Below are positions 57,393 to 64,000 of a stretch of 64,000 nucleotides of DNA, piece by piece; position 1 is the stretch's first letter; each line of letters starts with the position of its first letter. Source of the DNA: Multifurca ochricompacta (taxonomy: Eukaryota > Basidiomycota > Agaricomycetes > Russulales > Russulaceae); contig WTXG01000009.1 in the NCBI GenBank assembly GCA_022496185.1, positions 620,001-684,000 of the forward strand. The letters are read 5' to 3'. The position numbers were made by a program, and so were the translations under genes. The notes below the pieces were generated by a model. That model saw only the letters and a list, made by a program, of their open reading frames with translations. It made no database searches and was not told the DNA's origin.

Positions 57393-58954
57393 ATGACGAG
57401 TAAGCGAGATAAAGCTGACGAGAAACGTGCACGCAATTTCATCGAGTCATTCAATACCCTCTCACTCGCAGGACAGAATAAACCGAGGGACGCAGATGCA
57501 GATGCAGATGCAGGAGCAGGAGCAGGAGCAGGAGCAGGAAACTCCACACAGTTCCATCTGCCCTCTGGCAGATTTGTCGGAGGCTTCATCCCTTCACCCC
57601 ATGTCCCTTCGCCTTCAACACCTCGCTACAGCAATGCCATCGGGATACCTCCCCCGCCGATCCTGTACTCGAGGATACCACACCCCCAGCATACTTCGCT
57701 GACGATGCAGCATGCCCTTGCTGGGTCTCTGTTGCCGAGCACGCCTCTCACACCGCCGCGCGTCCCCGCCCACCATCCCGCCGCGGCTTTCTCGCACACA
57801 CTTTCAGCACTTGATATCGAGACCCCGGTTCCACGATCAGATTGTGACCCCCCTCCTCTGCCCCCTCAACCGCCATTTCACGGGAATCCCAAGACGCCCC
57901 AGCCGCCTAAACTCCTGCCTCCGCAGATCCGTCGGCGTGCACAATCGGAGCCACTCTCCCCGGTCTCTTCGGACAACGGCGGGGGGACAAGACAATGTTG
58001 TGGGATGACGACGGCGGGGAAACAATGCCGCAAGCAGGTTAAAACCTCCAGCGCTAACACCCACACAGACGGCGATGTATTTTGCCACGTGCATGAAAAT
58101 AAGATGCGCGAGCCGAGTGGGTTTTATGATCGTAAGACGGGGCAGACGTTCATCAGGTTCAGTGGCAAGTGCATCATTTTTCTCTCCCCACGTATGCTAG
58201 TGAATATAGGCCCCCTCATGAAAGATATACGCACGCAGACTGGATTCCCGAGTATCTACAGCCGGCAACGCAAGTCGCCCTTCGTGCGGAGATGCAGAAG
58301 GCACGCACGCCAAGTGACGTCGACGGCTACATTTATGCCTTCGAGATCCTCGGTACGCTTCCTTCTCGCCGCTGCCTTTCCTCATCACACTTGCACAGTC
58401 TCATCTAATCCAAAATTCTCGCGCACAGATCCCGCTGAGAAGAAGCTCGTGCATCTCAAGGTTGGCCGCGCAACAAACCTGAACCGGCGTATGGACCAGT
58501 GGGGAAAACAATGCGGTTCGAAGGAGCAAATTCTTCGCGGATTTTGGCCAGGCGGCATGGATAAAGGTGGTGTGCCGATGAAAGGGCTCGTGCAGGCAGG
58601 ACCGAAGGGCCCGTGGTGCCACCGTCTCGAGCGTCTCGTACATATTGAACTGGCAGACCTGGCTACATCTACACCATATCTCGAGGAGGGATACCCGAAC
58701 GTTGATGGGAGTAAGCAGGTTAAAAAGGGAGGCAAGAAGGATGTAAAGAGATGCCCGGATTGTAGGTGATCTTTTCTTTAATACCGAGGCGACGGCAGAC
58801 AGACTTATATCTTATTTCCCTAGGCGATACGGCGCACAAAGAGATTTTCTCCTTTGAGCGAGTGATGAAAGGTCGATACAAGGGTAAAGAGTGGGAGAGT
58901 ATCGTCAAACCAGTGATTGAGAAGTGGGGTGGTTTCATTGAGGCTTATCTGTAA
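57393..58954 (+). CDS. T5orf172/DUF1766 (GIY-YIG-like) domain protein, Mug113-type
   Basis: Four exons from ATG 57393 (MTSKRDKADEKRARNFIESF). An alternating Asp-Ala/Gly-Ala repeat is encoded by GCAGAT and GCAGGA hexamers (about 57496-57538). A Pro-rich disordered region follows, then a Cys/His cluster (RQCCGMTTAGKQCRKQV, VFCHVHENK), likely zinc-binding. The C-terminal T5orf172/DUF1766 domain has DWIPEYLQPATQVALRAEM, GYIYAFEIL, HLKVGRATNLNRRMDQWGKQC, LRGFWPGGM, CHRLERLVHIELADLA and GDTAHKEIFSFER. The YIYAFxI...LKVGRAxxLxRRxxxW block resembles the GIY-YIG fold. The fission yeast relative Mug113 is meiotically upregulated. Ends KWGGFIEAYL at 58954. All junctions hold frame. Nuclease activity is not shown. 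Confidence 0.82.
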
Positions 58955-59316
58955 AGTCCAGTCCAGAGACCCTGTTCCTTGCTTTGATGATGACAACATA
59001 CCCGCGTTCGCTCCGAATTAATTAATTTCAGACACCAGACGTGCATTGTATTGTATATTGTATAGAATGGCAGAGTTAAGGAGTGGAACAAAGAGTTGCG
59101 GATTCTTATTGTATTCTTACTATTGTTATGTTCCCTCTTTGTCCTCCACTTTGTTTTCTTTTGTACTCGTCCCACCACATTCTCCCCTTCTCGCCCTCCA
59201 GTTATAAAGAGGTCTATTTGACCAACGATGACCCTCTCAACTCTCTTCTCTTTTGACCTGGTTGTCCCGACGCCTAGCTGCGCTTTCTTTTATTCATTTG
59301 CTGCTCTACGCCAATA
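58955..59316. other. Intergenic stretch
   Basis: About 360 bases between two plus-strand genes. It is A/T-rich with no recognisable gene. It should contain the promoter of the cupredoxin gene. Confidence 0.45.
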
Positions 59317-60544
59317 ATGCTCTATAAAGTTTCTGCATTCTCTGCCTTGCTCAGCCTTTTCAGTGTTGCGCTTGTGAAAGCTGCCGAGTTCCAAGTAACC
59401 GTCGGTGGCCCAGGAGGCGTTATTCAATACAACCCTCCCTTCGTGGTACGTTCCCCCATAACCATATCTCCTCCTTGGCACTTAAATAAGTATTCGTGAC
59501 CAGACTGCCAATCCCGGAGATATTGTCACCTTTGTTTTCAAGCAGAAGAATCACACCGCGACACAATCCACCTTTGCTGACCCTTGTACTCCCGTTCCGG
59601 GTGGCTTCGACTCTGGCTTGTGGGTTGTCTTTGCTTCTTTATGCTCGTGCGTAGTATCATGAACCTGACTTAAGATCTATCAGCATTCCCGTTCCGGATA
59701 GCAATGTCAATGGCCCTTTCCAAGAGGCGCAGTTCCAAGTGACCGATACGAACCCCGTCTGGGTTTTCTGTCGTCAGGCTAACCATTGTCAACGAGGCAT
59801 GGTCTTCGCTATCAACCCTGGAGACAAGTTCTCTGCTTTTCAGGCAGCCGCCATGGGGAATACCACCACCCAAACTTCCGCTACCCCTACGACGTCAGTC
59901 GCCACGTCCTCGACTTCTCTTGCTGTCTCAAGTGTCACCCCCCCGGTCGCTACATCAACACCATCCTCCAGTTCTCAGGACCACAAGATCATAGTTGGTG
60001 GCACTGGGATTTTGACCTTCCAACCCGCAAACATTACCGCGCAGCCTGGCGACACCATAACCTTCGAGTTCCATCAGAAGAACCACACTATCACCCAGTC
60101 CAGCTTCGCTGCCCCTTGCCAAATGCTCGCGTCTACTTCCACAAGTGGCCAGGTTGGCTTCGACTCAGGGTTGTACGTCAACCATTTTTTATTTCTGTGG
60201 CTTGAATTCACTAACGTGTTCGTTCTACTAGTATGCCCGTTGCTACCGACGCCACCACATTCCCCACGTTCACTATTCAGGTGAACGACACCGCTCCAAT
60301 CTGGGCGTACTGCCGTCAGGCTGGTCACTGTGGCCAGGGTATGGTCTTTGCTGCGAACGCGATTGAATCTGGGCCGAACAACTTTGAGGCTTTTGAAGCA
60401 CGTGCCAAGCAGATTAATGGTACCAGTTCAAATTCGACGAGCTCTACCACTGGGAAAGGTAACGGTGCTGGCGCCGTGCGTCTCAGTGGTACGAGTATCA
60501 CCCTTGGCTTCGTGGCTGCCCTTTTTGGCTTCATGGTGGTGTGA
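59317..60544 (+). CDS. Extracellular serine-rich protein with two cupredoxin domains, GPI-type tail
   Basis: Signal peptide from ATG 59317 (MLYKVSAFSALLSLFSVALV, cleaved near VKAAEF). Domain 1: FQVTVGGPGGVIQYNP, NPGDIVTFVFKQKNHTATQS, ADPCTPVPGGFDSG, then WVFCRQANHCQRGMVFAIN. A Ser/Thr-rich linker follows. Domain 2: HKIIVGGTGILTFQPANITA, GDTITFEFHQKNHTITQSSF, FDSGL, and WAYCRQAGHCGQGMVFAANA. Each domain has the type-1 copper pattern: His in KNHT, then Cys, His and Met in CRQxxHCxxGM. The C-terminal Ser/Thr stretch followed by a hydrophobic end (LGFVAALFGFMVV) suggests a GPI anchor. Similar proteins are widespread in wood-decay and mycorrhizal basidiomycetes. All junctions hold frame. The role is probably electron transfer or wall-associated. 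Confidence 0.88.
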
Positions 60545-60788
60545 AATCCCTGTTCTCTTTCCTTCCATCATTCACAATCGCTGCGGGGTTTCGTTCGGGT
60601 TGTATTATAGGAACTTGATGTAGCTTTAGTTAACTTGTAGAGCATACTATTACGACGAGCACGGTCTCCTCTCCTTGCAATATCACATGGCCTTAATTAC
60701 ATCGAATTGAGTTTTGGTTGAGTAATTTTGACATCGAACTACAAAACTCGCCCATGTCAATTTGCCCTCATCGCTTGTTTCTACTGCG

Positions 60789-61390
60789 ATGAACAACCCG
60801 GCTATTTCCTATCATGATCGTGCACAGGCCGTTAATCCTGTTGCCTTGCAAGATTTGGCGGCTGCGGTAAGTGGAAACAACAGCTCATTCCTGATAGGGG
60901 GGAGGGGGGGGGCGAGGAGAGCGGAGGATTCATTTGTCGCCCCAACTCTTTCAGTACGCGACGTTACAGCAGAGCGTAGAAGAACTATCACAGAATATGC
61001 AAGCATTGCTGCAGACCGCACAGGAGATGCTGGAAGGTATACAATTACTACTGGAGACTTCACGTACGATAGCGCAAAGCGCGCGAACTATACGGCGCCC
61101 AGGCACTACCAGTGAGAGGAATCGGCGCGATAGAAGAGCACGCCAAGGTATGGGAGGGATCTATGCAGAAGATTTCCAGGTTGATGGGCAACGGCAGCAG
61201 CGGTGGCAGCAGCGAACGACTCAGTAATGGGTGTGTAGGCAGTAGGTCAGTCATTGGCCTCTCCCTCCCTCTCTTTCTACCTACTTCTACTGACGCCAAA
61301 AAAGATAAGGTAGAGGGCCTCAGAAAAAATTGTAATCCTCCTATTTGTACTGTGTACTGCTATCAATTAATGGGAACGGGAGTAGCATGA
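60789..61390 (+). CDS. Small coiled-coil protein, unknown function
   Basis: ATG 60789 gives MNNPAISYHDRAQAVNPVAL and QDLAAA. A first intron (donor GTAAGT, acceptor TTTCAG near 60954) leads to ATLQQSVEELSQNMQALLQT and AQEMLEGIQLLLETS. A second intron (donor GTACGA, acceptor ACCAG near 61111) is plausible and would join RGIGAIEEHAKVWEGSMQKI. Reading through instead gives RTIAQSARTIRRPG and a stop near 61227. The heptad pattern predicts a coiled coil. It is reminiscent of small kinetochore/BLOC-type subunits, but I cannot name the family. The 3' end is uncertain. Confidence 0.5.
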
Positions 61391-61436
61391 TGGCTACGGG
61401 GCTTCCATATCGTTTCTTTGCTTTCATTTTTCCTAA

Positions 61437-62192
61437 TCACTTGCGGTCAATCAGCTGTCGCACATGTCCCTTGCCGTCTTTCTCCCAATCGTCCGCGCAA
61501 AGTGAGAACACAACAGTGTGACGACTCGGACGGGTGCTTTGTGGGTCACCCTCCCTGACCGCGATGCCGTTCCCAACCTTGCCTTCAGGCAGTGTACGCT
61601 CCCATCGTAGCGTCGCTTCTTCCTTGAGTCCCATTCTTAGTGCCGTCCGGCGCGATGCTTTGTTCTCTATGTGTGTGAACCACTGCACGCGCCGCAGCCC
61701 CAATCCTGGCCGTGCCGGTGTGGAGGATAGCTCAAGGCAATATTGCAGCAGCAGTCCAACCGCGTTTGACGTGACGTGAGTGTGCTGGAATGATGGAAAC
61801 ACGAACACCCAGCCAATCTCCACACTGAGATGCACGGGCGAGGCTTTCAGCAATCCAATAGTGCCTGTCAACGTGCCACCATGTACATGGTCTATGATCG
61901 CAAAGAGGATATTGCTAGGATCGCGCCGGAAGCGCAGTTCAAGCACGGCGAGGAGTTCGTCCATGTCTAAAATGTCGAACGGCAGCCAGTGCTGTAGCCC
62001 CGGGTGTGCCTTGATTTGTCTGAAGAGCTCGTTGGCGTGAATTGACGGAATGAAGGGCGTCAATGTCACCCGCTCGGACTTCAGGGAGCTTTCATGCAAA
62101 GGGAACACCCAATTAACATCGTAGGGATCAGGGCCGTAGCATCCGTGGAGTTCAGGCCGTTCAGAAGGGTTGTATGAGTTGACGTATCTCAT
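61437..62192 (-). CDS. GNAT-family N-acetyltransferase (RimJ/RimL-like)
   Basis: Single exon, ATG 62192 (MRYVNSYNPSERPELHGCYG) to stop 61437, 251 residues. Typical features of the family: SERVTLTPFIPSIHANELF, LFAIIDHVHGGTLTGTIGLL, VEIGWVFVFPSFQHTHVTSNA, LRRVQWFTHIENKASRRTALRMGLKEEATLRW, and a C-terminal tail. EIGWVFVxP and NxASRRxAxRxGxxxEATLR are the acetyl-CoA-domain hallmarks seen in RimJ/L-type proteins. The acceptor substrate is unknown. Intact frame. Confidence 0.85.
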   Translation of the reverse strand: MRYVNSYNPSERPELHGCYGPDPYDVNWVFPLHESSLKSERVTLTPFIPSIHANELFRQIKAHPGLQHWLPFDILDMDELLAVLELRFRRDPSNILFAIIDHVHGGTLTGTIGLLKASPVHLSVEIGWVFVFPSFQHTHVTSNAVGLLLQYCLELSSTPARPGLGLRRVQWFTHIENKASRRTALRMGLKEEATLRWERTLPEGKVGNGIAVREGDPQSTRPSRHTVVFSLCADDWEKDGKGHVRQLIDRK

Positions 62193-62641
62193 CCTCCTTG
62201 AGTGGTGTAGGTTGACACGTAGATGATTGGCGATTATTTATTGTCTGTGTGACACCCGAGTAGGCTTATACTCGGAAATTTATGACTCGACCCGATAATG
62301 GTGCTCTGGCGAATGAAAATTGTGCAATAATCAGGCGCAGGCGGTAAAATCGGATCATCCAAAGTCCCATTAAAATTTCGGAAGCAAATCTGATACAGCA
62401 AAGCAACCAACCAACCAAGTCCAATTGAAGAAGGTTGCCGTACAACACACGTGCATGCAAAAACTGGGTGATGCAATCGGCAGCAGGAGAACCAAGTTGA
62501 AGGCAATCAAACCCAGACCCTAAAATAGTCAGCCCTGCTCATCCGGCACGCCAGTGACTGCGGCTCGATGAGCCACTTTGCTGAAATCCCGCAAATACCC
62601 CACCCTGGAAACCGCTCGGAACGAAAGGGGCAGGTGTTATG
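62193..62641. other. Intergenic stretch
   Basis: About 450 bases between two minus-strand genes, containing the GNAT promoter and the PAN2 3' end. No other feature. Confidence 0.45.
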
Positions 62642-64000
62642 CTACTGTGCATTATAGGAAGGGCATTTTGCTGTGTCGCAGCTTGAGCAGGTGGAGGTAC
62701 CGTAGAGGATGTGGTCTCCGCCCTCTGTGAGGCTGGCGGTTTCCAGTTCTACGTGGTGTGGGTGCTTTGGGCATGAGCTGAAGTGGAGACGTACATGTTT
62801 ACGCCCCTCTCTATAAAGTTCGTCCAGTTTTTCATCAAACATGCCTCTTTCCTCAAAATCTTGGTAGGCCTTGTATAGCATCAAAGCGGAGCGTGCGTCT
62901 TCGATCGAGTCATGCGTATCAGTCTGAATGTTCTTGTGGAGCACAAACCAAGAAAGGAAACGGAGCGAAAGGCGGCGCTGACGTTCTCTTAGAAAGTAAA
63001 GATCCACGGTGTCAATAACTTGCTCTGGAGGAACGTAGATGTCTACGAGCGGACGGTTGTCGGAAAAAGGGGGGTAAAGGTGTAACAAATACTCACTAAT
63101 TATTCTGAAGTCTTTCGAAAGTCCGTGCCCAATAAAGATGCACCCCCGGTCTACTAGCAAACGTAGCTTCTTGTATACAACCTTCAGTGGTGTTAATGTG
63201 TATGGTGAGGTGTGCGGGTCAAGATCGCCGACTTGGAGGACTTCTAAGCATGAATTGAAATTATAGGAAGAAAGAAACTCACATCTGATCCCCGAGAATT
63301 CTGTCAAATAATCTACAATAATTTCGCTCGTGTGTATATGATCATCAATAAAGGGTACACCTTCCTCGGGGCCGTCTCCCCGTAGAACAGATACACGAGC
63401 AAGACTGAGTCGAGCGGGGCGAAGAACTTTCTTGGTTCCATCTGACCGGAACTCTGTTTCTTCTTGCTGCATTTGGACAAATTCTGCGTCGATCGCGACA
63501 AGAGTTCCGGGACGCGGCAATTCTGCAGATTCCAATGGCTCGTGCTTGATCAGACTGACGTCTCGATGCCTGGTGCTAATGTGAGCATAAAAGTCTCGTC
63601 TGGTAAAATGGCAAAAGCACGAACACTGAAATCGAGGTATCCTGGCTGAGAATCGAAGTATCGATCGTATTAGACAACTTGGAGTAATCAAATCGTCCTT
63701 GACAATCGGCCCGTTCCAGATACAAGATAGCAGGAACCTTTGGCGTAATAAGGTAAGGAGTATCTCACCATATAGAGATGTCGCACCTTCCATTTTCCGG
63801 GAAAGCTTAAAGCTTCCTCCTCGGAGACGTTTTGCACCGAAAAGTCGTTGAAGACAAACCACGGACTGAGCAACTCATCCATATGTTCTGTTTCTGGGAC
63901 TGAGGCAAGTTTCAGGCCGGAATACGAGGGAGTATGGAAAGCTCGTACCTTTTACTATGGCCACAAGGTGAGAAGATTTCTCCTTGCTAAGCACTTGAAC
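62642..64000 (-). CDS. PAN2: PAN2, catalytic subunit of the poly(A) nuclease, partial at right edge
   Basis: DEDD-family deadenylase working with PAN3. The 3' part shows the exonuclease domain: GTLVAIDAEFV (first Asp/Glu), LSLARVSVLRG, DHIHTSEIIVDYLTEFSGI, DLDPHTSPYTLTPLKVVYKKL, FIGHGLSKDFRIIS (Asp), PPEQVIDTVDLYFL, LSLRFLSWFVLHKNIQTDTHD, and DSIEDARSALMLYKAYQDF (catalytic His/Asp). The order matches the PAN2 C-terminus, with all DEDDh residues retained. Upstream, WFVFNDFSVQNVSEEEAL near 63860-63800 belongs to the ubiquitin-hydrolase-like domain that precedes the nuclease. The start lies beyond 64000. The stop is at 62642, after a Cys-rich tail (SCPKHPHHVELETAS, CSSCDTAKC). Confidence 0.93.

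Noticed and set aside
1..64000. tRNA, rRNA or other structured RNA genes
   Set aside because: I looked for tRNA B-box-like GGTTCGAATCC contexts and rRNA-like blocks by eye and found none in a plausible arrangement. A covariance-model scan would be needed to be sure.

Overview
The window is nuclear DNA of a filamentous basidiomycete, most likely an agaricomycete. About 34 protein genes lie on both strands. Most are split by short introns of roughly 45-80 bases, and intergenic gaps are often only 60-250 bases. Several proteins belong to families I associate with mushroom-forming fungi: a double-cupredoxin extracellular serine-rich protein, a secreted amine oxidase, a beta-lactamase-type serine hydrolase, DUF7330-like proteins, and a NOT4 with a long basic coiled-coil tail. 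I found no tRNA, rRNA, CRISPR array or intact transposon.

Layout. 1-9.8 kb: a truncated unknown gene (-), an unknown basidiomycete protein (-), a MIF-like tautomerase (-), RNase P/MRP subunit POP7 (-) divergent from release factor eRF1 (+), and a beta-lactamase-like hydrolase (-). 9.8-11.7 kb is gene-poor and holds a degenerate ~260-310-base tandem direct repeat. 11.7-26.3 kb: a small conserved unknown gene (+), a phosducin-like protein (-) divergent from a complete Dicer (+), an amine oxidase (+), a CMD/AhpD-like protein (+) and a WD40-tailed protein (+). 27-33 kb: CDC42 (+), a His-rich secreted peptide (-), SF3B4/Hsh49 (+) and EMC4 (+). 33-40 kb: a senescence/spartin-domain protein (-), then RAD18 (-) flanked by two diverging copies of one multi-spanning membrane protein family. 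40-49.6 kb: two DUF7330-like genes (+), the iron-sulfur factor CIA2/MIP18 (-), a DCN1 neddylation factor (+) and a short-chain dehydrogenase (-). 50-64 kb: NOT4/CNOT4 (-), PDCD5 (+), LCP5/neuroguidin (-), a T5orf172/GIY-YIG-like protein (+), a double-cupredoxin protein (+), a small coiled-coil protein (+), a GNAT acetyltransferase (-) and the 3' end of PAN2 (-, running off the right edge).

The genes form no obvious pathway cluster. Housekeeping genes dominate: RNA processing and decay (POP7, SF3B4, NOT4, PAN2, LCP5), translation termination (eRF1), ubiquitin/NEDD8 (RAD18, NOT4, DCN1), polarity (CDC42), iron-sulfur assembly (CIA2) and ER insertion (EMC4). Accessory secreted or enzymatic genes are interspersed.

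The most striking signal is about the sequence itself. Around two dozen reading-frame breaks occur inside otherwise well-conserved genes, and all but one are repaired by adding a single base, usually in a short C/G or A/T run. They also hit genes expected to be essential (CIA2, NOT4). I therefore read them mainly as systematic one-base undercalls in the assembly, not as pseudogenes. Biologically, the best leads are the inverted membrane-protein pair around RAD18, the His-rich secreted peptide, and the DUF7330-like pair.
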